Positions 47,424 to 58,781 of a stretch of 64,000 nucleotides of DNA are shown here, one piece after another. Origin of the DNA: Larsenimonas suaedae (GTDB taxonomy: Bacteria > Pseudomonadota > Gammaproteobacteria > Pseudomonadales > Halomonadaceae); contig NZ_JAMLJI010000004.1 of the NCBI RefSeq assembly GCF_023712105.1, positions 310,001-374,000 on the forward strand. Reading direction: 5' to 3'. The notes under the pieces are model-generated. The model saw nothing but the letters and a program-made list of their open reading frames with translations, was not told where the DNA came from and searched no databases. The position numbers and the translations under genes were made by a program. The first letter of the stretch is position 1, and each line of letters opens with the position of its first letter.

Positions 47424-48053
47424 ATGACGGATAAGTCCAATACGCAAAAAGACGAAGAACTTCAGCGCGCCGAGCGCGACGCGGAACCCCAGCCCATGGA
47501 AGACGAGTCCATTGAGCGTGTGGGGGAGTGCCTTGAAGAAGACGCGCTTGAACCCGTAGAGGGCGAACTCGATGGTGATCCCGAGGCCGATGTTCTGGCC
47601 GCGCGCGTTGCAGAGCTCGAAGAGCAGTTGAAACAGGCCGAAGACAAATCGCTGCGAACGGCTGCAGAAGCTCAGAACGCACGTCGTCGCGCTGATCAGG
47701 AAACCGAGAAAGCGAAAAAATTCGCGCTCGAAAAGTTTGTAAAAGAGCTTTTGCCGGTCGTCGACAGCCTCGAAAAGGCGCTCGAGAGCATGCAGGAAGA
47801 CGCTTCTGAAACGCACCGCGAAGGCGTATCCATGACGCTCAAGATGCAGGTCGATGCGCTGAACAAGTTCGGCGTCGAGCAGATCGAGCCCAACGGCGAG
47901 CCCTTCGACCCGAATTTTCATGAAGCGATGACGATGGTGCCGAGCCCCGACGTCGAGCCGAACACCGTCATCGACGTCATGCAGAAAGGTTACACGCTGA
48001 ACGGCCGCCTGGTGCGCCCGGCAATGGTTGTGGTCAGCAAGGCCGCTGAATGA
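47424..48053 (+). CDS. grpE: Nucleotide exchange factor GrpE
   Basis: 209 residues from the ATG at 47424 with GAGAGG upstream; the longer frame is rejected because it contains the promoters. A very acidic N-terminus, a long coiled coil (about 60-110) and the beta domain with HREGVSMTLKMQVDAL and PFDPNFHEAMTMVPS are typical. GrpE releases ADP from DnaK. Confidence 0.96.
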   Translation: MTDKSNTQKDEELQRAERDAEPQPMEDESIERVGECLEEDALEPVEGELDGDPEADVLAARVAELEEQLKQAEDKSLRTAAEAQNARRRADQETEKAKKFALEKFVKELLPVVDSLEKALESMQEDASETHREGVSMTLKMQVDALNKFGVEQIEPNGEPFDPNFHEAMTMVPSPDVEPNTVIDVMQKGYTLNGRLVRPAMVVVSKAAE

Positions 48054-48062
48054 AAAACGCCC

Positions 48063-48090
48063 CTTGAAAGGCGTTAACCCGGCCCCATAT
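48063..48090 (+). promoter_or_regulatory. Sigma-32 promoter upstream of dnaK
   Basis: CTTGAAA (48063-48069), 13-base spacer, CCCCATAT (48083-48090): a nearly perfect heat-shock promoter, about 72 bases before the dnaK start. dnaK can therefore be induced separately from grpE. Confidence 0.92.
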
Positions 48091-48162
48091 AAGCAGACAG
48101 ACACGCGGAATACTCCGCATCAGATACGAACCAATAGATCAGTTTTGAAGTGAGGTGGATAC

Positions 48163-50091
48163 ATGGGACGCATTATTGGTATTGACCTTGGTACGACAAA
48201 CTCTTGCGTTGCCGTACTCGATGGCGACAAGACCAAGGTTATCGAAAACGCTGAAGGCGGCCGTACAACGCCGTCGATCATTGCCTACGCCGACGACGGC
48301 GAAACGCTCGTCGGTCAGGCGGCCAAACGTCAGGCCGTAACCAATCCCAGCAACACGCTTTATGCGGTAAAACGCCTGATCGGCCGCAAGTTCAAGGACG
48401 ATGTCGTCCAGAAAGACATCAAGATGGTGCCCTATTCCATCGTTGAAGCCGACAACGGCGATGCCTGGGTTCAGGTCAACGACAACAAGATGGCTCCGCC
48501 GCAGGTCAGCGCCGAAGTTCTCAAGAAGATGAAGAAGACCGCTGAAGACTACCTCGGTGAAACCGTCACCGAAGCGGTCATCACGGTACCGGCCTACTTC
48601 AACGACTCGCAGCGCCAGGCCACCAAGGATGCCGGCCGCATCGCAGGTCTTGAAGTCAAGCGCATCATCAACGAGCCGACAGCTGCCGCGCTTGCCTATG
48701 GCATGGACAGCATCAAGGGTGATCGCACCATCGCGGTTTATGACCTGGGTGGCGGTACCTTCGATATCTCGATCATCGAAGTTGCAGACGTCGAAGGCGA
48801 GAAGCAGTTCGAAGTGCTGGCAACCAACGGCGACACGTTCCTTGGTGGTGAAGACTTCGACTTGGCGCTGATCGACTACCTCGTTTCTCAGTTCAAGAGC
48901 GATTCCGGCATCGACCTCTCCGGCGACAGCCTCGCGATGCAGCGTTTGAAGGAAGCCGCCGAGAAAGCCAAGATCGAGCTGTCCTCCGCGCAGCAGACCG
49001 AAGTGAACCTGCCCTACATTACGGCAGACAACACGGGTCCGAAGCACCTGGCGGTCAAGGTAACGCGCGCCAAGCTCGAGTCGCTGGTTGAAGATCTGGT
49101 TCAGCGCTCGCTCGGCCCGTGCAAGACCGCGCTTCAGGACGCAGGTCTATCCAACAGTGAGATCGACGACGTCATTCTCGTCGGTGGTCAAACTCGTATG
49201 CCGATGGTTCAGAAGAAAGTGGCCGAGTTCTTCGGTAAGGACGCTCGCAAGGACGTCAACCCGGACGAAGCTGTTGCCATGGGTGCAGCCCTCCAGGGTG
49301 GTGTTCTCGGTGGTGACGTCAAGGACGTACTGCTGCTCGACGTAACTCCGCTGACGCTCGGCATCGAAACCATGGGTGGCGTGATGACGCCGCTGATCGA
49401 GAAGAACACCACGATCCCGACCAAGAAAACCCAGACGTTCTCGACCGCCGAAGACAACCAGACAGCCGTGACCATTCACGCGCTTCAGGGTGAGCGTAAG
49501 CAGGCCGCGCAGAACAAGTCGCTGGGTCGGTTCGACCTTTCCGACATTCCGCCCGCGCCGCGCGGTGTGCCGCAGATCGAAGTCGCGTTTGATCTCGATG
49601 CCAACGGCATCTTGAACATCACGGCGAAGGACAAGGCAACCGGCAAGGAACAGTCCATCGTGATCAAGTCCTCCGGCGGTCTGTCCGACGACGAGATCGA
49701 TCAGATGGTCAAGGACGCCGAAGCGCACGAAGCCGAAGACAAGAAGTTTGAAGAGCTTGTCCAGGTTCGTAACCAGGCCGACGGCATGGTTCACGCAGCG
49801 CGCAAGACGCTTGAGGAAGCCGGCGACAAGGCAACCGACGACGAGCGCCAGAAAATCGAGACCGCGATCAGCGATCTTGAAGAAGCGCTCAAGGGCGACG
49901 ATAAGGACGAGATTCAGTCCAAGCTCGACGCGCTGACCGAAGCATCCGGTTCGCTTGCACAGAAAATGTACGCCGAGCAGGAAGGCGGCGAGCAGGCCCA
50001 GGGCGAGAGCGCTCAGGGAAACCAGAAAGCGGACGATGATGTGGTTGACGCTGAGTATGAAGAAGTCAACGACAATCAGAAAAAGCAGTAA
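48163..50091 (+). CDS. dnaK: Hsp70 chaperone DnaK
   Basis: 642 residues. The ATPase motifs [26 protein letters not shown] and VGGQTRMP are all present, with the substrate-binding domain after residue 390 and an acidic C-terminus ending DNQKKQ. DnaK works with DnaJ and GrpE, encoded on either side. An SD GAAGTGAGGTGG precedes the ATG. Confidence 0.98.
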   Translation: MGRIIGIDLGTTNSCVAVLDGDKTKVIENAEGGRTTPSIIAYADDGETLVGQAAKRQAVTNPSNTLYAVKRLIGRKFKDDVVQKDIKMVPYSIVEADNGDAWVQVNDNKMAPPQVSAEVLKKMKKTAEDYLGETVTEAVITVPAYFNDSQRQATKDAGRIAGLEVKRIINEPTAAALAYGMDSIKGDRTIAVYDLGGGTFDISIIEVADVEGEKQFEVLATNGDTFLGGEDFDLALIDYLVSQFKSDSGIDLSGDSLAMQRLKEAAEKAKIELSSAQQTEVNLPYITADNTGPKHLAVKVTRAKLESLVEDLVQRSLGPCKTALQDAGLSNSEIDDVILVGGQTRMPMVQKKVAEFFGKDARKDVNPDEAVAMGAALQGGVLGGDVKDVLLLDVTPLTLGIETMGGVMTPLIEKNTTIPTKKTQTFSTAEDNQTAVTIHALQGERKQAAQNKSLGRFDLSDIPPAPRGVPQIEVAFDLDANGILNITAKDKATGKEQSIVIKSSGGLSDDEIDQMVKDAEAHEAEDKKFEELVQVRNQADGMVHAARKTLEEAGDKATDDERQKIETAISDLEEALKGDDKDEIQSKLDALTEASGSLAQKMYAEQEGGEQAQGESAQGNQKADDDVVDAEYEEVNDNQKKQ

Positions 50092-50110
50092 TACGAGTCC
50101 GCACTCGTGA

Positions 50111-50146
50111 CAACGGCGCGGGGGCATCACGGCCCCCGCGCCGTTG
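50111..50146 (+). terminator. Strong 15-base hairpin between dnaK and dnaJ
   Basis: CAACGGCGCGGGGGC and its perfect complement (50132-50146) form a 15-base stem with a 6-base loop. No T-tract follows, so it is more likely a partial attenuator or an mRNA-stability element that lowers dnaJ relative to dnaK. Confidence 0.7.
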
Positions 50147-50177
50147 TGTTCGAACCATGGTTTCGGAGGGCCAATGA

Positions 50178-51332
<1,155 letters not shown>

Positions 51333-51365
51333 GCGACGTCGGCAGAACGCAAAAATCGGCAGGAC

Positions 51366-51397
51366 AAAAAAGCCCCGCTCAGGCGGGGCTTTTTTTA
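51366..51397 (+). terminator. Terminator after dnaJ
   Basis: AGCCCCGC-TCAG-GCGGGGCT with an A run on the left and T7 on the right. It ends the grpE-dnaK-dnaJ transcript and may also stop the convergent transcript at 51433. Confidence 0.92.
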
Positions 51398-51432
51398 TGC
51401 GTGATGCATGTGAATCACATCTTCTCGACCCC

Positions 51433-52263
51433 TCAGGTCGGAAGAACGATCGACGGTTCTTCCTGCTTGGGGGCGTGATTCAGGGCGCGTGCACACGCCT
51501 CGGGCAGTTCGAGTTCAAGCGCAAGTGGCAGGTGATCGGAATAGTGTTGATCAAGCACTTCAAGGTTCGTGGTTTTGAGGCTTTTCGACACCAGAATGTG
51601 ATCAAGCGCTCGCTTGGGCTGCCATGCCGGATAGCTCAGGAGCGCTTTTCCGGGCGCCAGATCCATCGCATTGCAAAAGCGCTTGTGGGGCGTCAGCTGC
51701 TCGAGCGTGCAGTTGAGATCACCAAGCACCACCACGTGCGTCAACGGCTCGATCAACTCGCTCAGATAGCTGAGTTGACGGTCGCGCGTGCGCTGGCCAA
51801 GCGAGAGATGCACGGCGAAGATATGCAGTGCATGTTGGCCTTCGCCGAGCGTTGCGTGGATGACGCCGCGCCCCGGCGGGCCCGGCAGCTTGTGGTTTTG
51901 AACCCGGCTCATCGGAATGCGGCTTAGAAGGCCGTTGCTGTGCTTGGCCACGTTGCCGAAGTTTCGATTGAGCTGATGACAGCAAAAGGGGAAGGCCGCC
52001 TTGCTGGCCAGATATTCGGTCTGGTTAACGTTACCGGACCGAAAGCTACCGCCATCCACCTCCTGAAGCGCCACGATATCGTAGTGGGCGAGGGTGCCAC
52101 TGATGAAATCGAGCCTGCTCTGTCGCTCGGGGTGTGGCAGAAGATGCTGCCAGCTGCGAGTGACATAGTGATGATAGGCGTGGGTGTGAATGCCTACCTG
52201 GAGGTTGAATGTCAGTACGCGAAGTCGCGTGGGCTGGCCAGTCGAGGGGCCTTGGTCGCTCAT
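51433..52263 (-). CDS. Endonuclease/exonuclease/phosphatase family protein
   Basis: 276 residues of the EEP superfamily. Visible motifs are LTFNLQVGIH at the start, VALQEVDGGS (metal-binding Glu), VVLGDLNCT (catalytic Asp/Asn) and YSDHLPLALELEL (the SDH at the end). Substrate unknown; possibilities are DNA, phospholipid or phosphodiester. No signal peptide. It starts within the dsbA stop (4-base overlap), so it is co-transcribed with dsbA. Confidence 0.88.
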   Translation of the reverse strand: MSDQGPSTGQPTRLRVLTFNLQVGIHTHAYHHYVTRSWQHLLPHPERQSRLDFISGTLAHYDIVALQEVDGGSFRSGNVNQTEYLASKAAFPFCCHQLNRNFGNVAKHSNGLLSRIPMSRVQNHKLPGPPGRGVIHATLGEGQHALHIFAVHLSLGQRTRDRQLSYLSELIEPLTHVVVLGDLNCTLEQLTPHKRFCNAMDLAPGKALLSYPAWQPKRALDHILVSKSLKTTNLEVLDQHYSDHLPLALELELPEACARALNHAPKQEEPSIVLPT

Positions 52264-52895
52264 TTGAGGTTGCCGTCCCGGATTTCATCGGTCAGTTTTG
52301 ACGCAATGGTCAGCATGTTTTCAAGACCGCCCGCGGTTTTCGGGGTAATCACGTACTTGCCATCGACCACCAGTGCCGGAACGCCCATGAGCTTGTAGGC
52401 GCGCATGCGTGCGTGGGCCTCATTGATCTGGCTCTTAACACCGAAGGAGTTCAGCGCCTTGAGTGCGGCTTCCTTGCTGACACCATAATGACTGAAGAAC
52501 TCGGCGATCTCGCCATCATCGGTCATGTGCTTGCCATTTTTGTGGATTGCGTCGAACAGGTCATCGTGCAGCTTGTGTTCGATACCCAGTTGGGTGGCTG
52601 CGTAATAGACCGCGGCGTGACGCACCCAGGTGCGACCCATGGTGGCGGGCAGCAGTTCGAAGTCGACGTCGTCCTTGAGCTCAGCGGCCCATTTTTCGAG
52701 CGAGGGATTCAAGGCGTAGCAGTGCGGGCAGCCGTACCAGAAGACTTCAGTTACTTGAATCTTGCCGTCCGGCAGCTCGGTGTTGACCGGCTCATCGAGG
52801 ACCTTGTAATCCTTGCCGGCCTCGGGGGCGGCGGCAAAGGCCGTCGATGCCAGGCACAGGCTGACAATGAACGACGTCAGTAACTTCTTGATCAT
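52260..52895 (-). CDS. dsbA: Thiol:disulfide oxidoreductase DsbA
   Basis: 211 residues from the Met at 52895 with GGAG eight bases upstream. Signal peptide MIKKLLTSFIVSLCLASTAFA. The thioredoxin fold carries the active site CPHC in FWYGCPHCYALNP and the cis-Pro loop GVPALVVDGKY. It introduces disulfides into periplasmic proteins. Divergent from engB. Confidence 0.95.
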   Translation of the reverse strand: MIKKLLTSFIVSLCLASTAFAAAPEAGKDYKVLDEPVNTELPDGKIQVTEVFWYGCPHCYALNPSLEKWAAELKDDVDFELLPATMGRTWVRHAAVYYAATQLGIEHKLHDDLFDAIHKNGKHMTDDGEIAEFFSHYGVSKEAALKALNSFGVKSQINEAHARMRAYKLMGVPALVVDGKYVITPKTAGGLENMLTIASKLTDEIRDGNLK

Positions 52896-53080
52896 GTGTA
52901 CCACTCCAATGTTGGGTTGTGTAAATCCCTGATTAGAGCCAGCCGAGAGATGAGAGTTCCTCGCAGGCTCGATGTGCGTTCTTGATGGTGCCACAGAGCC
53001 GGCCCCGGGTCATGTCGGGCGCAGGACTGGTATACTGTGTGCCGTTCATTCCATTCGTACGACGGCTCAGGAAACCCATC

Positions 53081-53710
53081 ATGTCGCCTCGCTCCATCGA
53101 TTATCATCAGGCGCGTTTCGTTCATAGCGCGCCGACTCTTGCCCATTGTCTTCCCGATGAAGGTCATGAGGTGGCATTTGCCGGGCGTTCCAATGCCGGT
53201 AAGTCCAGCGCCATCAACGCCCTCACGGGGCAGAAGGCGCTTGCCAGAACGTCAAAGACGCCGGGCCGAACGCAGTTGATCAATTTCTTCGAACTCGATG
53301 ATGGTACACGCCACTTGGTCGACCTGCCCGGCTACGGCTATGCCAAGGTGCCTGAGAAGGTCAAGCTCGAGTGGCAGCGCCATCTCTCGGCCTATCTGCA
53401 AAAGCGTCGCTCGCTCAAGGGATTGGTGCTGATGATGGATGTGCGTCATCCGCTAACGGAATTCGATCAGATGATGCTTGCGTGGGCTGATGACGCCGAC
53501 ATGCCGGTTCATATCCTGCTGACCAAGAGCGATAAGCTTAAGCGTGGCGCAGCCGCGGCGAGTTTGCAAAAGGTCCGTTCGGCGCTGGCCGAGTGGGATG
53601 ATCTGGTCTCGGTGCAGCTCTTTTCATCGCTCAAGCGCCAGGGGCTGGATACGCTTGCTCAGACGCTCAACCGCTGGCTGGCGCCGGACACCGAGTCAAA
53701 GCCCGAGTGA
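53081..53710 (+). CDS. engB: Ribosome biogenesis GTPase EngB (YihA)
   Basis: 209 residues from the ATG at 53081 with AGGAA upstream. G1 [10 protein letters not shown]3 DLPGYGYA and G4 TKSDKL are clear. It acts in assembly of the large ribosomal subunit. Confidence 0.95.
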   Translation: MSPRSIDYHQARFVHSAPTLAHCLPDEGHEVAFAGRSNAGKSSAINALTGQKALARTSKTPGRTQLINFFELDDGTRHLVDLPGYGYAKVPEKVKLEWQRHLSAYLQKRRSLKGLVLMMDVRHPLTEFDQMMLAWADDADMPVHILLTKSDKLKRGAAAASLQKVRSALAEWDDLVSVQLFSSLKRQGLDTLAQTLNRWLAPDTESKPE

Positions 53711-53748
53711 GTGGCATGCCCGGCCGCTCGTCACTGACGCGGCGCGCA

Positions 53749-54045
53749 TCAGAAAACGTAGGTTTTCTGGCTTGCCGGGTAGCGATAGGGAAGGGCCTCC
53801 TCGACCGGCGCGACCAGGGTGGCCTCCGGGCCATGCGTTGACGTGGATGGCTGGTCAAGCACGGGCGCAGGCGCGGCGGGCGAGTGATACGACGGGTGAA
53901 TCTCGAGGGTGTCGTAGCGTGCGTTCGGATAATGAACGCCGAAGGCGTCACCCGAGCGCTCTGTTGCGGGCACCATGATCACAAGTGCCAGCGCACCGAG
54001 TGCGCCGAGCGCGGCCATGGCAGCGATGATCTTGAATGCACGCAT
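53749..54045 (-). CDS. Hypothetical membrane-anchored protein
   Basis: 98 residues. One N-terminal transmembrane helix (about 5-25, IIAAMAALGALGALALVIMV) is followed by a Pro/Ala-rich, presumably periplasmic part ending in TYVF. GGAGGAAGAC precedes the ATG. No family recognised. It is convergent with engB. Confidence 0.7.
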   Translation of the reverse strand: MRAFKIIAAMAALGALGALALVIMVPATERSGDAFGVHYPNARYDTLEIHPSYHSPAAPAPVLDQPSTSTHGPEATLVAPVEEALPYRYPASQKTYVF

Positions 54046-54124
54046 GTCTTCCTCCAGCTCCAGGCCCCATTGAACGCTTAGTGTCGTGTATGGCGGTGGC
54101 GCTTACAAGAAGACATGCACGTGT

Positions 54125-54829
54125 TCAGGCCCTGGCGGCAGTAATACGCTCGATGACGTCAGGCAATTCCCGCACATGGGTCATGGTATGAAGCCGTGGG
54201 TGGGAAAACGCAGGCCCCGTCTTCTTGCGATCAATCCAGGCGACGTGCATGCCAAGGCGCAGGGCGGGCAGCGCGTCTTCGGTCCACGAGTCGCCGACGT
54301 GGATGGTTTCGCTCGGCGCAGTGCCAAGGCGTGCCATGGCGGCCAGGAACGTGCGGGCATCCGGTTTGGGCGCGAGCCATTCACCGGCGTTGATCACGCA
54401 GTCGAACAGCGGTGTGTCCAGAATGCGATGAATGTCCACGTTGCCGTTGGTGATCGCGGCCAGGCCGTAGTGGTGCTTCAGGTCATTGAGAAGCGGCAGG
54501 CTTTCCTCGAACAGCGTGACCTCATGACGAAGCGTCAGCATATAGTCGATGGCTTCATCGGCCAGGCGGTTGGCCTCGGCGTTATCGAGCCCGTGCTCGC
54601 TTAAAATCTCGAACAGCGCCGTGCGACGCAGGAACGTGAAGTCGCCTCGTCTAAGCGGGTAGCGATCCGCGGCGGCCAGTCGTCGCTCAAGATACGTTTC
54701 CGGCGGAAACCGCTTGGCGTGGCCTGCCTGTTGATCCAGCCAGTCGTAGTGCCCTTGTTCGGTGCGAACCATGACCGGGCCGTTGTCCCAAAGGGTGTCG
54801 TCCAGATCAAACGTGAGAGCCTTGATCAT
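54125..54829 (-). CDS. HAD-superfamily hydrolase (YigB-like)
   Basis: 234 residues from the second of two adjacent ATGs, six bases after AGGAG. HAD motifs: DLDDTLWDN (nucleophile Asp), AAITNGN, and HVGDSWTEDALPA. YigB of E. coli dephosphorylates FMN, and its gene follows xerC there too. The start lies within the end of xerC. Confidence 0.9.
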   Translation of the reverse strand: MIKALTFDLDDTLWDNGPVMVRTEQGHYDWLDQQAGHAKRFPPETYLERRLAAADRYPLRRGDFTFLRRTALFEILSEHGLDNAEANRLADEAIDYMLTLRHEVTLFEESLPLLNDLKHHYGLAAITNGNVDIHRILDTPLFDCVINAGEWLAPKPDARTFLAAMARLGTAPSETIHVGDSWTEDALPALRLGMHVAWIDRKKTGPAFSHPRLHTMTHVRELPDVIERITAARA

Positions 54830-55733
54830 CATCCTCTCCTGAGGCGTGTGTGTTGCGGGCGCGAGGATGCGCCTTGTCATAGACTTCGGCCAGATGCTGC
54901 CAGTCAAGTCGGGTATAGATTTGCGTGGTCGAGAGGTGCGCATGACCCAATAGCTCCTGCACGCCGCGAAGGTCCTGGCTCGATTCCAGTAGATGGCTTG
55001 CAAAGCTGTGTCGAAGTCGGTGCGGGTGCAGATGCTCGGGCAGGCCGCGCTCGATCGCCATGCGATTCAGGCGAAGCTGAACGCTTCGCTGCGTAATGCG
55101 ACTGCCCCGTTTACTGACAAACAGAGCCTCTTCAGCGTCGTTGGCAAGCAGCGGGCGAACGCTCAGCCAGTTATCCAGCGCCTGTCGCGCTCGTCGGCCC
55201 AGCGGTAACTGACGCGGTTTATCGCCTTTGCCGCGCACTCGAAGGCGCGTGCTGTCGAGGTGCGACCGGTCCAGCCCGGTCAGCTCCGACAGTCGAAGCC
55301 CGGAGGAGTAAAAGAGCTCCGCCATGGCGTGGTCGCGCACTTCGAGCGGGTCGGCTTCATCGAACGGGGCGTCGAGGAAGTGGCTTAGCGCATCGATGTC
55401 CACCGGGCGGGGGAGCGCCGCGCGCTTTCTGGGCGTGTCGAGCAGCCGAGCGGGGTTAGTGCTCAGAACATTCTGATCCACCAGATAATCGCCGAAGCCC
55501 CGTAAGGTTGAAAGCCGCCGTGCCAGTGTCTGGGCGCCAAGGCCCCGGGTGCGCTCGCGCCCGAGAAACCGACGCAGCAGCGTCACATCGAGTGCGTGCC
55601 AGTCGGCAAGGTGTGCCTCGAGAGCAAAGCCGGTCAGCGCCTTCAAATCCTGCCGGTAGGCCGCCCGGGTCGTGTCGCTGTGGCGTGTGAGCGAGGCCAG
55701 ATACCGCTCGCAGTGATCCTGTAAGACGGTCAT
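54807..55733 (-). CDS. xerC: Tyrosine recombinase XerC
   Basis: 308 residues. Catalytic residues in YSSGLRLSEL (Arg), HRLRHSFASHL (His/Arg), GHAHLSTTQIY (His and Tyr) are visible. XerC with XerD resolves chromosome dimers at dif. Part of the DUF484-xerC-HAD unit. Confidence 0.96.
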   Translation of the reverse strand: MTVLQDHCERYLASLTRHSDTTRAAYRQDLKALTGFALEAHLADWHALDVTLLRRFLGRERTRGLGAQTLARRLSTLRGFGDYLVDQNVLSTNPARLLDTPRKRAALPRPVDIDALSHFLDAPFDEADPLEVRDHAMAELFYSSGLRLSELTGLDRSHLDSTRLRVRGKGDKPRQLPLGRRARQALDNWLSVRPLLANDAEEALFVSKRGSRITQRSVQLRLNRMAIERGLPEHLHPHRLRHSFASHLLESSQDLRGVQELLGHAHLSTTQIYTRLDWQHLAEVYDKAHPRARNTHASGEDDDQGSHV

Positions 55734-56383
55734 GAGAGGTGGCGCTCCAGCAGGCGGCTCACCACGTCGGCGAGAAAGCAGACCGTCGTTCGATCGAGCG
55801 TATCGTCTTTTGCAGACAGCACCAGAAAGGCACTGCGGCTGCCAAGCGGCAGCTCGACCAGTCGGGTCGGGCAGGGCGTGCCGAACGCCTCGGGCTGAAG
55901 GCGTCGATAGAGCGCCTCGTCGGGCACGAACGCGACCCCATGGGCGTGCTCCGGCACCGCGTGAATATGGTTCACGATCACCTGATTAAGCCCGTGGGTC
56001 GGTGGATGGCAGGGTGCGCTGGGCGTCGCGTCACGCCAGAGCGACAGCCAGGTCACGCCATAATGCTCGTCGAGTTGCAGCGCAAGCTGCTGGGCCAGTG
56101 CATCAGCGCTGTCGGCGTCCATCAGCGCCAGCAGCACCTGCTGAAGCCGCTGATGACTGCCCTTTTGCTGCCGTGCGCCCTGGCTGAGCGCACTCAGCGC
56201 CTGGGTCGAGTCATCGGCCTTTGCTCGTGCGCGTGCGACCTGATACTCCAGAAGCGATACGGCGCCGCCGTGCAGCGGATGCGGCACGTGCAGTTTATCC
56301 AGAAGCGCCTCCCGACCTTCGAAGAAGTCGGGGTGCTCGGCGAGCCAGTGAGCAACCTGCGACGCAGTCAGTGACGGCGACAT
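55730..56383 (-). CDS. DUF484 family protein (GAF-like)
   Basis: 217 residues, DUF484 (VAHWLAEHPDFFEGREALLDKLHVPHPLHGGAVSLLEYQVARAR). A GAF-like C-terminal domain follows. It is always found between dapF and xerC in gammaproteobacteria; the role is unknown. It overlaps xerC by 4 bases. Confidence 0.93.
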   Translation of the reverse strand: MSPSLTASQVAHWLAEHPDFFEGREALLDKLHVPHPLHGGAVSLLEYQVARARAKADDSTQALSALSQGARQQKGSHQRLQQVLLALMDADSADALAQQLALQLDEHYGVTWLSLWRDATPSAPCHPPTHGLNQVIVNHIHAVPEHAHGVAFVPDEALYRRLQPEAFGTPCPTRLVELPLGSRSAFLVLSAKDDTLDRTTVCFLADVVSRLLERHLS

Positions 56384-56413
56384 GTCGACCTCCTCGATGA
56401 CGGTCAGAAAAAC

Positions 56414-57244
56414 CTAGAGTGGAATCCGACCTTCGAACACGCGCTCGGCCGGCCCGGTCATTATCACGCTCTGCTGGTGGCCATCCCATTCGAGCGTCAG
56501 CGTGCCGCCAGGCAGGGTGATGTCGACCGGGCTTTCAAGGAGCCCCTGCTGGATGCCGGCCACGGCCGCGGCGCAGGCGCCGGTGCCACAGGCCCGGGTT
56601 TCACCCACCCCACGCTCGAACACACGAAGCCGAGCCTTGTGCGTCGACACCACTTCCAGAAAGCCGACGTTGACCCGGTTTGGAAAGCGCTCGTGCGCCT
56701 CGAGTTTGGGGCCGAGGGTCGCAACGGGCGCGTGGTCGACGCTGTCGACCAGTACCACCGCATGAGGGTTGCCCATCGACACCGCGCTGAGCGAGACGCG
56801 CTCGCCGTCGACGTCCACCTCGTATTGGGTGGCCTCGACCTCGGCCACGAACGGGATTTCGTCAGGCGTCAGTCTAGGGGGGCCCATGTCGACTCGCACC
56901 CGCTGATCGTCAGCCAGATGCAGCGTCATCGGGCCGCCGGCGGTCTCGACGCGAATGTCGCGCTTGGTGGTCAGGTGATTGTCGACCACGAAACGGGCGA
57001 AACACCGCGCGCCGTTACCGCAGTTTTCCACTTCGCTGCCGTCGGCGTTGAAGATGCGGTAGCGAAAATCCATATCAGGGTGCGACGGCGGCTCGACCAG
57101 CAGAAGCTGGTCGAAACCGATGCCGGTGTTCCGGTTGGCCCACTGGCTGATCTTTTGAGACGGGATGCGGGCGCGCTGGGTGACCAGATCGATCACCATG
57201 AAATCGTTGCCGAGGCCGTGCATTTTCCAAAAGCGCAGCAGCAT
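56414..57244 (-). CDS. dapF: Diaminopimelate epimerase DapF
   Basis: 276 residues. The two active-site cysteines lie in [12 protein letters not shown] and [13 protein letters not shown]. It converts LL- to meso-diaminopimelate for lysine and peptidoglycan. The start overlaps the lysA stop by one base. Confidence 0.97.
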   Translation of the reverse strand: MLLRFWKMHGLGNDFMVIDLVTQRARIPSQKISQWANRNTGIGFDQLLLVEPPSHPDMDFRYRIFNADGSEVENCGNGARCFARFVVDNHLTTKRDIRVETAGGPMTLHLADDQRVRVDMGPPRLTPDEIPFVAEVEATQYEVDVDGERVSLSAVSMGNPHAVVLVDSVDHAPVATLGPKLEAHERFPNRVNVGFLEVVSTHKARLRVFERGVGETRACGTGACAAAVAGIQQGLLESPVDITLPGGTLTLEWDGHQQSVIMTGPAERVFEGRIPL

Positions 57245-58503
57245 CAGTGGGACTCCTCGGGCAGGCGCGATTCACCGGCCCAAAGCTCCTCGAGAGGTGC
57301 GCGCTCTCGAATCAGATACATCGCCTCACCGTCGACCATGACTTCCGCCGCCAGTGGGCGCGCGTTGTAGGTCGAGGCCATCACGAAGCCGTAGGCACCG
57401 GCGGACTGCACCGCAAGAAGATCCCCTTCGGCAATCGCGAGCGTTCGCTCCTTACCGAGAAAATCGCCGGACTCGCAGACCGGGCCGACCACATCGTAGG
57501 TCTGGCGCGTTCGCTCCTGCGTCGTATCGACTTCAACGATGCCCTGATAAGCCTGGTACAGCGACGGGCGGATCAGGTCGTTCATGCCGGCATCGACAAT
57601 GGCGAAGTGCTTGCTTTCACCCGGTTTCAGGTACTCGACCCGAGTCAGCATGACGCCTGCATTGGCCGCGATCGAGCGGCCCGGCTCGAAGATCAGCTCG
57701 AGGCTGTCGTCATCCAGCCGTTCAATCAGCGCCTCGATGTAATCGCGTGTCGCCGGAGGCGTTTCGCCCTGATAATTGACGCCAAGGCCGCCGCCAAGGT
57801 CGAGGTGCTTGAGCGTGATGCCCTGCTCCTTGAGGGTGGCCATCAGCTGCTTGAGGCGATCCAAAGCGTCAAGAAACGGCGCAATCTCGGTCAGCTGCGA
57901 GCCGATGTGGCAGTCGAGTCCGACCGGGTTCACATTCGAAAGCGCTTGTGCGCGCTGGTAGGTCGCGAGCGCATCGTCGATCGCCACGCCGAACTTGTTG
58001 TCCTTGAGGCCGGTGGAGATGTAGGGGTGCGTGCCGGCGTCGACGTCCGGGTTGACCCGAAGCGAGACCGGCGCGATTTTGCCAAGGCCTGCCGCCACAT
58101 CGTTCAGGCGCTCGAGCTCCGCGCTCGATTCGACGTTGAAGCATTTGATGCCGAGTTCGAGCGCCCGGGCCATTTCATGGCGCTGCTTGGCGACGCCTGA
58201 GAACACCACCTTGCTCGGGTCGCCGCCAGCGGCGATGACGCGCTCGAGTTCCCCGATCGAGACGATGTCGAAGCCGGCACCCAGGCGTGCGAGCGTATCG
58301 AGCACCGCCAGGTTGCCATTGGTCTTGACCGCGTAGCAGATCAGGTGCGCCCGGCCTTCAAGCGGTGCCTGATAGCCCTTGAAGTGCTCGGTCAGGGCCG
58401 CTCGAGAGTAAACGTAGCAGGGCGTGCCGACCTGGTCGGCGACATCGGAAAGGGCGACGTGTTCGGCGTGAAGTTGGCCGTTTTTGTAGTCAAAAGCGCT
58501 CAT
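57244..58503 (-). CDS. lysA: Diaminopimelate decarboxylase LysA
   Basis: 419 residues, PLP-dependent alanine-racemase fold. The PLP lysine is in [20 protein letters not shown] and [11 protein letters not shown] are conserved, and the second-site Cys is in [11 protein letters not shown]. It makes lysine. The stop overlaps the dapF start. Confidence 0.97.
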   Translation of the reverse strand: MSAFDYKNGQLHAEHVALSDVADQVGTPCYVYSRAALTEHFKGYQAPLEGRAHLICYAVKTNGNLAVLDTLARLGAGFDIVSIGELERVIAAGGDPSKVVFSGVAKQRHEMARALELGIKCFNVESSAELERLNDVAAGLGKIAPVSLRVNPDVDAGTHPYISTGLKDNKFGVAIDDALATYQRAQALSNVNPVGLDCHIGSQLTEIAPFLDALDRLKQLMATLKEQGITLKHLDLGGGLGVNYQGETPPATRDYIEALIERLDDDSLELIFEPGRSIAANAGVMLTRVEYLKPGESKHFAIVDAGMNDLIRPSLYQAYQGIVEVDTTQERTRQTYDVVGPVCESGDFLGKERTLAIAEGDLLAVQSAGAYGFVMASTYNARPLAAEVMVDGEAMYLIRERAPLEELWAGESRLPEESH

Positions 58504-58781
58504 GGCCGGGTCTCTTCGGGGCTGTCGGTGTCGTTTTGCTTATCGGTTTGCGTATCAGTTTGCGTGCGCTCTGAGCGCTCGGCATTGGAGGTGTCGGAGG
58601 CACTGTCAGCGCGTTTAGACGATGCGTCGGTATCATCCTGCGCGCCGGCGTCCTGCTCGTAGGCGTGCTGCGGGTCGTATTTTTCGGCCGCGCTCTCATC
58701 GTTTGGCATATAAAGCGGGCCTTTCTGGCCGCAGCCAGCCAGCAGCGCCACCGAGATCAAAAGGGCAAGGCGTGTCTTCAC
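58500..58781 (-). CDS. lptM: LptM-like small lipoprotein
   Basis: 93 residues. Lipoprotein signal with LLAGC, directly followed by GQKGPLYMP, the hallmark of LptM (YifL), which assists LptD oxidation. The rest is an unusually long acidic Asp/Glu/Thr-rich tail. It overlaps argH upstream and lysA downstream by 4 bases. Confidence 0.9.
   Translation of the reverse strand: MKTRLALLISVALLAGCGQKGPLYMPNDESAAEKYDPQHAYEQDAGAQDDTDASSKRADSASDTSNAERSERTQTDTQTDKQNDTDSPEETRP

Noticed and set aside
47388-48104. 238-codon open frame opposite grpE
   Set aside because: Antisense shadow; it would run across the grpE heat-shock promoter region and resembles no family.
49147-50130. 327-codon open frame opposite dnaK
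   Set aside because: Antisense shadow of a highly conserved gene with strong codon bias; no ribosome-binding site and no recognisable protein.
57247-58200. 317-codon open frame opposite lysA
   Set aside because: Antisense shadow of lysA.
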